Positions 1-6,058 of a DNA stretch of 11,097 nucleotides are shown here, one piece after another. The notes beneath the pieces were generated by a model. The model did no database searches. It saw only the letters and a list, made by a program, of their open reading frames with translations, and was not told the DNA's origin. The stretch spans positions 1 to 11,097 of the forward strand of contig JAZBPJ010000185.1 of NCBI GenBank assembly GCA_036351575.1. Direction: 5' to 3'. The stretch is from JABDPF01 sp036351575. Its GTDB lineage: Bacteria > Pseudomonadota > Gammaproteobacteria > Xanthomonadales > SZUA-36. How positions within the stretch are numbered: position 1 is the stretch's first letter; every line of letters begins with the position of its first letter. The translations under genes and the position numbers were made by a program.

Positions 1-863
1 GAAGTCGCCATGCAAACCGTCACGGCCAGCCGCCCGCAGACCAGGGGCATCAGTACCGCCAGTTCCTCCGCAGACAGCCTGGCCGCGCGGTTGTAACCCC
101 CCAGCATGGCAGCGGCCGCGGCGAGGGGTTCCGCCCGCCCCATCATCAGGTACGCCAGGCACACGGCGACTTCACAGATGCGCGGGTTGAAACAGGCGTC
201 GCCGAAATCCACGAAACCTGCGACGCGCTCGCCGCGCAGGATGATGTTTTCCGGGTTCGCATCGCCGTGAATGACCTGGCAGGGCAAGTCCGGCAACTCA
301 TCCGCTGCCGCGTCCCACAAATCGAAGGCCCAGGTCACCAGGGCCCGCAGGCCGCGGTCGCGAATCGATTCCGCCTTGTCGCGGTGCATGCCGGCGCGCG
401 CCAGTTCCCAGGGGTGCCCCCGATAGGCGCCGGGATGATCAAAGCCCGCCAGGGCATTGTCCAGTGAGGCCAGGCTGCGGCCGATATCGGCGAGCAAAGC
501 GCTGCTCCGCTCGCCACGGTGCTCGAGCAGTTCACCGTGCACGAAACTCAGCAGCCGGGCGCGGTGGCTGCCGGGCAGCGGGATCCGGACCGGTGATTCG
601 ATGCGGCCATCATGATCAGGCAGGATGAACGGCAGCCCCAGCTCAAAACCGCTGTCGCGGACATGTTCCAGCATGCCGAATTCCAGGTCAGCGGTTTCCT
701 CGGCGGTGTGTTCGTCCAATGCTTTGAATACGTAGTGTTCACCGCCGGGCGTCAGGACACGGTAGTTCAGGTTTTCACCCCCCAGGCGCTCAAGTCGGCC
801 CTCGATCCCGTGGTTCTGCATGAGCCAGGCGGAAATGGCCGATTCGAGTTTCCCTGTATCCAT
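1..863 (-). CDS. APH-family small-molecule kinase, N-terminal part (cut by window edge)
   Basis: The reading frame is open from an ATG at 863 to the left edge, giving 287 residues; the C-terminus is outside. The product has the aminoglycoside phosphotransferase / choline kinase fold. Seen: an N-lobe motif LGGENLNYR (27-35), a lysine in YVFK (K47) suited to ATP binding, the catalytic loop HGDANPEN (H199, D201, N206) and the metal-binding DFGD (D219). A GAGGTG Shine-Dalgarno lies about 8 nt before the start, which supports this ATG. The family phosphorylates small hydroxyl compounds such as homoserine, hydroxylysine, choline or aminoglycosides; the substrate cannot be read here. The later text (AVCLAYLMMGRAEP, then LVCGRLAVTV) resembles, from memory, the kinase domain of hydroxylysine-kinase-like proteins, some of which are fused to a class III aminotransferase. 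No resistance role is implied. The gene is divergent from the serine hydrolase. The fold is confident, the substrate unknown. Confidence 0.88.
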   Translation of the reverse strand, partial: MDTGKLESAISAWLMQNHGIEGRLERLGGENLNYRVLTPGGEHYVFKALDEHTAEETADLEFGMLEHVRDSGFELGLPFILPDHDGRIESPVRIPLPGSHRARLLSFVHGELLEHRGERSSALLADIGRSLASLDNALAGFDHPGAYRGHPWELARAGMHRDKAESIRDRGLRALVTWAFDLWDAAADELPDLPCQVIHGDANPENIILRGERVAGFVDFGDACFNPRICEVAVCLAYLMMGRAEPLAAAAAMLGGYNRAARLSAEELAVLMPLVCGRLAVTVCMAT

Positions 864-942
864 GATGGCCCCACCTCGCAACATGCCCGTGCGGAATACC
901 GCTAGAATACGGCACTTTGAAAGACTTCGCTGAAAACACGGA
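864..942. promoter_or_regulatory. 79-bp divergent intergenic region, probable back-to-back promoters
   Basis: This short gap separates the start codons of the minus-strand kinase and the plus-strand serine hydrolase, so promoters for both must lie here or inside the opposite gene. On the plus strand TAGAAT at 903-908 resembles a -10 box, but no good -35 box lies 16-18 bp upstream. On the minus strand the kinase has a clear GAGGTG ribosome site. The hydrolase start at 943 has only a poor GGA very close to the ATG. No operator palindrome was recognised. Confidence 0.35.
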
Positions 943-2154
943 ATGAACGGACTGCGACTCGCCGGCATTGCCCTTTTCCTGCTTTGTGCGGCGCCGCCGG
1001 CGCGCGCCGCCGATTTACAGGCGCAGGCGTTGGTGAATACCTTCGACAGTCACTTTCAACAACTGGTGACGCGCGAGAACATTCCGGGCGCGGCCTACGC
1101 GATCGTCGGTCCGCAAGGCGCGATTCGGATCGAAACGACGGGATACACCGACACGCAGAGCCGCCAACCGGTTGGCGCGAACACCGTGTTTCGCATCGCC
1201 TCGGTCTCGAAAACCTTTGCCGGAGGCCTCGCCGGTCTGCTGGCAAACGAGGGCGCGTTCAACTGGGACGATCGCCTGCAAGACCATGTTCCCGGTTTCA
1301 GCATCGCCGGCGACGTCAGCCTGATCCGCGTTTCGCACGTGGTCGGGCAGAGCTCGGGACTGATCCCCCATGCCTACGACAACTATATCGAGGACGGCTT
1401 TCCGCTGGACCGCATCCTCGAGAAATTCCGCGGCCTGGACTACCTGTGCGAACCGGGCACCTGCTATTCCTACCAGAACGTCCTGTTCAGCCTGATCGGC
1501 ACGGTGGTCGAACACAGCACGTCGAGCGGATACGCCGAACTGATGCGCGACCGGATCTTCGAGCCCCTCGGCATGAAAAATGCCTCGGTGGGTATTGAGC
1601 CCCTGCTCGAAAATCCCGACCATGCCCGCCCGCACGTGAAATCACGCGGCGCCTGGCGCCCGGTCGCCGTTGAACCCGACTACTACCGCGTGGCGCCGGC
1701 CGCAGGCGTCAACGCGAGCATCGACGACCTGTCGCACTGGCTGATGGCGCAGCTGGGGGCCTACCCGCACGTGCTGCCGCCTTCTGTCGTCGAGGCCGTT
1801 AGCACCCCGCGTGTACGGACGAAACGGGACCTCAGGCGCCGCCATTGGCGCGACCTGATCTCGGATGCGCATTACGGCCTGGGCTGGCGTATCTACACTA
1901 TCGGTGACGAGCAGATCGTTTACCACGGCGGCTGGGTCAGGGGGTTTCGCGCGGACATCGCCTGGTCGAAAAACCGCGGAATCGGGATCGCCATCCTGAT
2001 GAACGCGGAAAGCCGGGATATCGGCGAACTGACCACGGCGTTCTGGCGTGAGGCATTCGCCCGTCTTGACGAGCGGACACCGATCGAAACCGCGGAGCCG
2101 GTGGCAGGACTGTCCGTCAGGACTCCACCGGCGGCACGCGAATCCACTCCTTGA
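943..2154 (+). CDS. Secreted serine hydrolase, beta-lactamase / class C PBP-like family
   Basis: This 403-residue protein begins with a signal peptide (charged start, hydrophobic 6-17, likely cleavage near A22-A23), so it is probably periplasmic. It carries the three active-site motifs of the serine beta-lactamase superfamily: SVSK (nucleophile S87, K90), YQN (Y177, N179) and HGG (H328-G330) in place of the KTG of true class C beta-lactamases. Other family landmarks are the SSGL stretch after the second helix block, YGLGW, and a GIAILMN strand near the C-terminus. An HGG third motif is usual in esterase/peptidase-like members (LACTB, EstB, D-aminopeptidase-like), so hydrolysis of an ester, amide or peptidoglycan peptide is more likely than drug resistance; the substrate is not deducible. 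About 35 residues after the core look like a flexible tail. The last 38 bp overlap the convergent nucleotidyltransferase gene. The start was chosen because it gives a complete signal peptide. Confidence 0.9.
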   Translation: MNGLRLAGIALFLLCAAPPARAADLQAQALVNTFDSHFQQLVTRENIPGAAYAIVGPQGAIRIETTGYTDTQSRQPVGANTVFRIASVSKTFAGGLAGLLANEGAFNWDDRLQDHVPGFSIAGDVSLIRVSHVVGQSSGLIPHAYDNYIEDGFPLDRILEKFRGLDYLCEPGTCYSYQNVLFSLIGTVVEHSTSSGYAELMRDRIFEPLGMKNASVGIEPLLENPDHARPHVKSRGAWRPVAVEPDYYRVAPAAGVNASIDDLSHWLMAQLGAYPHVLPPSVVEAVSTPRVRTKRDLRRRHWRDLISDAHYGLGWRIYTIGDEQIVYHGGWVRGFRADIAWSKNRGIGIAILMNAESRDIGELTTAFWREAFARLDERTPIETAEPVAGLSVRTPPAARESTP

Positions 2155-3088
2155 AACGCGTACTGAGAATCCTGAAGTCCTCCACGTTGTCGGCGTCCAG
2201 GCTCAGGCCGCCGAACGGCGAAATCACGATGCGGACCGGGCCGCCCAGCACCTCGCTGCAAATCTCCTCGGTGCGCCGGGCGCTGTTGCCGGCCCGGAGT
2301 TTTTCGTAAAAGCGGCTGCCCGACCGTTCGGCCATCAGCGTGGCCTGCATGCGCAGTGACATCCACGCCGCCTGCCAGCCGCCTTTCTGGCTGAGAAAAT
2401 CCCAGACCAGGGCCAGCACGTTTTTCAGCTTTTCCGCCTTGCGGTGTTCGAAGCCGGTCTGCAGGAAGGCCTGGTTTGCCAGCGTGCGCGGGCGGCCCAC
2501 GTAAATATTGGCCAGGCGGACACGACAGTCGGAAAAATTGACGTAGGGGCGCTTGATTCCCGGCTTGCCGTCCTCGGGGTAGTACTGCTTCAGCGACGCC
2601 TCCTCGGACACCCCGCAGAGAATCGCGTTGCCGGTCTTCGACTCGCTGTCGATTTCGGCGCAGCGCGCCACGAAGTCGTCGACGGCCTCCGTGGTGAGCA
2701 GCGGCAGGTCGCAAGACACGGCAAGGACCGGGCGCATGGGGTCATCGCGACGGCCATGCTGCCGCTGAAACGCTTCTGATGCGTAAACCGCCGCCCAGGC
2801 GTTCTTCATCATCTTGCCTTCCTGGGGAACCAGGGAAATCCGCGCAGAAATGCCGTCCAGGACCGGGCGCAGTTCCTGTATGGGGCCGACGACGAACACC
2901 TGGCCGACCGATTTCGAGTCGAGCAGGGCCTCGACGACCCGCCGGACCAGCGCCTTTCCGCCGATCTCGAGAAACGCCTTGTTGCGCCCGAGAATCAGTC
3001 GATTCGGGTTCTGGTGCGTGCCGGCCAGGACGATCGCGTCCAGGGGTTCGGGGTAGGCGGCACTCGGCGTATTGAGTCGGTTTTCCAT
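2117..3088 (-). CDS. MobA-like NTP transferase (nucleotidyltransferase family protein)
   Basis: This is a 323-residue cytosolic protein without a signal peptide. The N-terminal Rossmann-like NTP-binding region reads AIVLAG (18-23), followed by a loop rich in N/Q/P/R instead of the usual GGxGxRxG, then GRNKAFLEIGGK (34-45) with the expected lysine at K37. The metal-binding acidic motif is CDLPLL with D127. A second acidic cluster, DADN (D298, D300) followed by D304, sits near the C-terminus where the family normally has its second metal ligand. Members join an NMP to a phosphorylated substrate (molybdopterin, cobinamide phosphate, sugar or polyol phosphates). The acceptor is not clear here, and the length well exceeds MobA (about 200 residues) because of roughly 100 extra residues between the two acidic motifs. 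No molybdenum or cobalamin gene lies nearby. The start at 3088 has no strong ribosome site; an ATG at 3099 is out of frame. The family is confident, the role unknown. Confidence 0.85.
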   Translation of the reverse strand: MENRLNTPSAAYPEPLDAIVLAGTHQNPNRLILGRNKAFLEIGGKALVRRVVEALLDSKSVGQVFVVGPIQELRPVLDGISARISLVPQEGKMMKNAWAAVYASEAFQRQHGRRDDPMRPVLAVSCDLPLLTTEAVDDFVARCAEIDSESKTGNAILCGVSEEASLKQYYPEDGKPGIKRPYVNFSDCRVRLANIYVGRPRTLANQAFLQTGFEHRKAEKLKNVLALVWDFLSQKGGWQAAWMSLRMQATLMAERSGSRFYEKLRAGNSARRTEEICSEVLGGPVRIVISPFGGLSLDADNVEDFRILSTRFKEWIRVPPVES

Positions 3089-3239
3089 TCCAGGTTCATG
3101 ACCAGTCGGTTACGGCAAAAATGCCACGAAGCACGGCATGCTTCAACATAAAAAACCGGATATTCACAGGATACGGGAAAGCAGGCCTTCGCACTCCGGG
3201 CAAGATCTGCAAATTTCAGTGGCGCGAGCGGGACAAACC

Positions 3240-3281
3240 TTAATTTAAGCTTAATTTATACATTAAATTCAATGATTTATC
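3240..3281 (+). promoter_or_regulatory. AT-rich promoter/operator candidate upstream of the peroxidase
   Basis: Only 6 of these 42 bases are G or C, in otherwise GC-rich DNA. The octamer TTAATTTA occurs twice (3240-3247 and 3251-3258), 11 bp apart, about one helical turn. The 10-bp perfect palindrome TTAAGCTTAA (3245-3254) lies across their junction. TATACA (3259-3264) and TTAAAT (3263-3268) are -10-like at 4 of 6 positions each, but no matching -35 box was found. The layout fits an UP-element-like promoter or a dimer-binding operator. This is inferred from base composition and symmetry only. Confidence 0.4.
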
Positions 3282-3300
3282 GCATTGTGGCCGCTATCGA

Positions 3301-3347
3301 AAGCCGATATTATCCGGCTTGACATGAATCCACGCCGCGCAACGCGG
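3301..3347 (+). other. Two small hairpins in the peroxidase 5' leader
   Basis: The first inverted repeat is AAGCCG (3301-3306) with CGGCTT (3315-3320), a 6-bp stem with an 8-nt loop. The second is CCGCG (3335-3339) with CGCGG (3343-3347), a 5-bp stem with a CAA loop. No T run follows either, so they are not intrinsic terminators. If transcription begins in the AT-rich block, both lie in the untranslated leader about 40-90 nt before the start codon. A regulatory role is speculative. Confidence 0.3.
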
Positions 3348-3389
3348 GATGAAACCAAGCATTCTTTCAACGCAACGGGAAATAACACG

Positions 3390-4388
3390 ATGAAATCAAG
3401 AACCCTGGTCACTTATGCAGTCTCCGCCAGTCTGCTTGCCGCTGTGAGCCTGGCTTCCGCCGCCGAGCCCATACAGCCCATTGAAAAACCGCAAGGCCTG
3501 GACGCCGGCCAGGTGGAACTGGGCAAAAAGCTGTATTTCGAGCCGCGCCTTTCAAAATCCGGCATCATCTCCTGCAACACCTGCCATAACCTGAGCATGG
3601 GCGGCACCGACAACATCGTCACGTCGGTCGGTCATGGCTGGCAGGAAGGGCCGATCAATTCGCCAACGGTTCTGAACTCCAGTTACAACGTCGCCCAGTT
3701 CTGGGACGGCCGCGCGCAAGACCTTAAAGAACAGGCGGGCGGCCCGATCGCCAATCCGGGCGAGATGGCTTTTTCGCATGAACTGGCCATCGAAGTGCTG
3801 TCTTCCATTCCCGAGTACGTGGCGGAGTTCGAAACCGTCTTCGGTGCGGGCGAAATCACCATCGACGAGGTGACTACCGCGATCGCCGAGTTCGAAAAAA
3901 CGCTGGTGACGCCGAATTCGCGCTTTGACCAGTGGCTCAAGGGTGACGCGGATGCGATCACCGAGAAGGAACTGGCGGGTTACGAGCTGTTCAAGAACAG
4001 CGGCTGCGTGGCCTGCCACAACGGCCCCGCCGTCGGGGCCAACTCCTTCCAGAAAATGGGCCTGGTCCAGCCGTACGAGACCAGCAACGAGGCCATTGGC
4101 CTCGCCGGCGTGACGGGCGACGACCTCGACCGCTTCAAGTTCAAGGTGCCCACGCTGCGCAACGTCGAATTGACCTACCCGTACTTCCACGACGGCGGCG
4201 CCGAGACCCTGGCCGAAGCCGTCGACCTGATGGGCAAGCTGCAGCTCGGCCGGGCCTACAGCGCCGAGGAGACGGACATCATCGTGGCGTTCCTCGAGAC
4301 CCTGACCGGTGAGCAGCCGCAGATCGTGCTGCCCGTCCTGCCCCCCTCTACCGAAAAGACGATAAAACCCGTACCCTTCGAGAAATGA
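3390..4388 (+). CDS. Di-heme cytochrome c peroxidase, periplasmic
   Basis: This 332-residue enzyme reduces hydrogen peroxide to water with electrons from small cytochromes or azurin-like donors. A signal peptide (residues 1-24, ending ASA) sends it to the periplasm. Two c-type heme sites are visible: CNTCH (C62, C65, H66) and CVACH (C206, C209, H210). Compared from memory with the Pseudomonas aeruginosa enzyme, the peroxidatic-heme histidine (H71 there) is H82 in GHGWQ. The bridging tryptophan is W105 in FWDGRA, catalytic Gln and Glu are Q115 and E125, and the Met ligand of the electron-transfer heme is M281 in LMGKLQLG. All key residues are therefore present. ATG 3390 is preferred because GGGA lies 9 nt upstream and the signal peptide starts there. 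In-frame ATGs at 3285 and 3324 would bury the signal behind polar residues. The gene overlaps the next one by ATGA, so the two are probably translated together. Confidence 0.96.
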   Translation: MKSRTLVTYAVSASLLAAVSLASAAEPIQPIEKPQGLDAGQVELGKKLYFEPRLSKSGIISCNTCHNLSMGGTDNIVTSVGHGWQEGPINSPTVLNSSYNVAQFWDGRAQDLKEQAGGPIANPGEMAFSHELAIEVLSSIPEYVAEFETVFGAGEITIDEVTTAIAEFEKTLVTPNSRFDQWLKGDADAITEKELAGYELFKNSGCVACHNGPAVGANSFQKMGLVQPYETSNEAIGLAGVTGDDLDRFKFKVPTLRNVELTYPYFHDGGAETLAEAVDLMGKLQLGRAYSAEETDIIVAFLETLTGEQPQIVLPVLPPSTEKTIKPVPFEK

Positions 4389-5476
4389 AGGCATTGATAC
4401 CGGCTCTTTTCATTTTTATGTCCGTCACGGCCTCAGGGCCCGCCCCAGCGGCGGGTCCCGAGGCCCGGTTCGCCCGCCTCGCCCTGGACTGCGTGCACCG
4501 CGAATACCCCAACAAGATCGCGCACGTCATGCAGAGCGACGCCGATGCAGGCACGCCCGCGTCGCTGCACCCGGTTTTTTACGGCTGTTTCGACTGGCAT
4601 TCGTCCGTGCACGGCCACTGGCTGCTGGTCCGCCTGCTGCGCACGGCGGGTGACGAACTGCCGCCGGAACTGCGCACGGAAATTGCCGCTGCGCTCAACA
4701 AAAGCTTCACCGCCGAGGGCATCGCGGCGGAAGTCGACTATTTCAGGGCCGAGGGACGAAAAGCCTACGAACGCCCCTACGGCGTGGCCTGGTTCCTGCA
4801 GCTGACCGCGGAATTGCGCGAATGGAACGAGCCGCTGGCCCGAAAATGGCTTGAAATCCTGATGCCGCTGGAACGCGCCGTCACAGAGCAGATCAAGGCC
4901 TGGCTGCCGAACCTCGCCTACCCCATTCGCCTCGGCACGCACAACCAGAGCATGTTCGCTTTCGGCCTGATCCTGGACTGGGCACGGGTGGCCGGCGATA
5001 CGCAAATGGAACAGCTGGTTCGCGACAAATCCATGGCCTTTCACGCCGATGACCGCGACTGCCCGCTGGAATACGAGCCTTCGGGTGAAGACTTTCTATC
5101 ACCCTGCCTGATGGAAGCCGACCTGATGCGGCGCCTCATGGATGCAAAGGACTTTGCCTCCTGGCTGGACCGCTTCCTGCCGACCATTCCGCGCGACGGC
5201 AGCGCTGACTGGCTGACGCCCGGCATCGTGAAAGACCCGACGGACGGCAAATTGGTGCACCTCGACGGCGTCAACCTGTCGCGCGCCTGGAACCTGGAGA
5301 ACATCGCCGCGGCCCTGCCCGGGGATGACCCGAGGCGCCCGGCGCTCGAGGCGGCGGCCGACTTGCATGCAGAGGCGGGCATCGCCAACATTTCCTCGGA
5401 AAACTACGAAGGCAGCCACTGGCTGGCCAGCTTTGCCACCTACCTCGTAACGAAACGGGGTCAGCAAGCAAACTGA
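4385..5476 (+). CDS. DUF2891 family protein, probably exported
   Basis: This 363-residue protein matches, from memory, the DUF2891 family, whose function is not known. The diagnostic block is FYGCFDWHSSVHGHW (65-79), with D70, W71, H72, H76 and H78 as candidate catalytic or metal-binding residues. Further conserved-looking blocks are LGTHNQS (183-189), NLSRAWNL (297-304) and EGSHWLASF (342-350). The repeated His/Trp-bearing helices suggest an all-alpha toroid, an inference only. The N-terminus is hydrophobic and ends in APAA (20-23), consistent with a signal peptide, placing it in the same compartment as the upstream peroxidase. Its ATG overlaps the peroxidase stop (ATGA) with no independent strong ribosome site, which argues for coupled translation and a related task or shared stress regulation. 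It ends 10 bp from the convergent fabA. Confidence 0.88.
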   Translation: MKALIPALFIFMSVTASGPAPAAGPEARFARLALDCVHREYPNKIAHVMQSDADAGTPASLHPVFYGCFDWHSSVHGHWLLVRLLRTAGDELPPELRTEIAAALNKSFTAEGIAAEVDYFRAEGRKAYERPYGVAWFLQLTAELREWNEPLARKWLEILMPLERAVTEQIKAWLPNLAYPIRLGTHNQSMFAFGLILDWARVAGDTQMEQLVRDKSMAFHADDRDCPLEYEPSGEDFLSPCLMEADLMRRLMDAKDFASWLDRFLPTIPRDGSADWLTPGIVKDPTDGKLVHLDGVNLSRAWNLENIAAALPGDDPRRPALEAAADLHAEAGIANISSENYEGSHWLASFATYLVTKRGQQAN

Positions 5477-5486
5477 ACGGTTCGAC

Positions 5487-6011
5487 TCAGAACGAATCCG
5501 TGGAAGCAAACATGCCGACCTTCAGGTCTTCAGCCGTGTAGATCAAACGGCCGTCAACGTAAACGCGGCCGTCGGCAATAGCCATGTTGAGCTTGCGCTT
5601 CACCAGGCGCTTGAAATCGAGCTCGTAGGTGACCAGGTTCGCAGTCGGCAGGATCTGCCCGGTGAACTTGACCGTACCCGCTCCCAGCGCGCGGCCCTTG
5701 CCCTTGCAGCCCGACCAGGCCATGAAGAAACCGCACAGCTGCCACAGCGCATCCAGCCCCAGGCAGCCCGGCATCACCGGGTCGCCGGTGAAATGACAAT
5801 CAAAAAACCACAGGTCCGGGCGAATGTCGAACTCGGCCTTCAATGAACCTTTTCCGAACGCGCCGCCGTCCGCATCGATGGAAACGACACGGTCGACCAT
5901 CAGCATGTTGCCATTCGGCAGGCGCGATGTTTCCTCGCCGAACAGGCGGCCGTCACCGCAGAGCACCAGCTCTTCCCGGGTGTAGGAATGCTTCTTGTTA
6001 GGAACATCCAT
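5487..6011 (-). CDS. fabA: 3-hydroxydecanoyl-ACP dehydratase/isomerase FabA
   Basis: The 174-residue length is that of FabA (172 in E. coli). FabA dehydrates 3-hydroxydecanoyl-ACP to trans-2-decenoyl-ACP and isomerises it to cis-3-decenoyl-ACP, the branch point for anaerobic-type unsaturated fatty acid synthesis in the cytosol. The hot-dog fold active site is intact: H73 in CHFTGDPVMPG and D87 in CLGLDALWQL. The latter motif has the Asp of FabA rather than the Glu of FabZ, and the LPNGNMLMVDR strand also fits. The usual partner fabB is not next door within the window. The gene follows the DUF6498 gene by 47 bp on the same strand, so the two may share a transcript. A GAGG lies 11 nt before the ATG, slightly far. 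TACAAT immediately upstream of the start would imply a nearly leaderless message and is not trusted as a promoter. Confidence 0.97.
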   Translation of the reverse strand: MDVPNKKHSYTREELVLCGDGRLFGEETSRLPNGNMLMVDRVVSIDADGGAFGKGSLKAEFDIRPDLWFFDCHFTGDPVMPGCLGLDALWQLCGFFMAWSGCKGKGRALGAGTVKFTGQILPTANLVTYELDFKRLVKRKLNMAIADGRVYVDGRLIYTAEDLKVGMFASTDSF

Positions 6012-6058
6012 GAATTGTACGGCCTCGCTGATTGACAGGCCGCACAGCTTACACCAAG

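Larger units (their letters stand above)
3089..3389. promoter_or_regulatory. 301-bp divergent intergenic region holding the peroxidase control region
   Basis: No convincing gene lies in this stretch. It separates the minus-strand nucleotidyltransferase from the plus-strand peroxidase. Next to the nucleotidyltransferase there is a short inverted repeat, GAAGCA/TGCTTC (3128-3133 and 3139-3144). The middle holds a strongly AT-rich block, listed separately. The part nearest the peroxidase forms a probable leader with two small hairpins, also listed separately. I looked for an FNR/Anr box (TTGAT-N4-ATCAA), commonly found before such peroxidases, and for an OxyR-type spaced pattern, and found neither in recognisable form. 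Confidence 0.5.

Noticed and set aside
1..863. Aminoglycoside resistance phosphotransferase
   Set aside because: The APH fold is shared by many metabolic kinases; the sequence resembles homoserine/hydroxylysine-type kinases more, and no resistance or mobile context is present.
943..2154. Antibiotic-resistance class C beta-lactamase
   Set aside because: The third motif is HGG rather than KTG, and overall it looks like the broad esterase/peptidase-like serine hydrolase group.
3128..3144. GAAGCA/TGCTTC hairpin as a terminator
   Set aside because: It lies upstream of both flanking gene starts, no gene is transcribed into it, and no T run follows directly on either strand.
3319..3324. Perfect TTGACA -35 box in the peroxidase leader
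   Set aside because: No -10-like sequence lies 15-19 bp downstream, where the GC-rich hairpin sits.
3552..4394. A 280-codon minus-strand open frame opposite the peroxidase
   Set aside because: It is antisense to a gene with intact heme motifs and has no family resemblance.
5477..5486. Possible bidirectional terminator between the DUF2891 gene and fabA
   Set aside because: The gap is only 10 bp and no strong inverted repeat with flanking T runs is visible across it.
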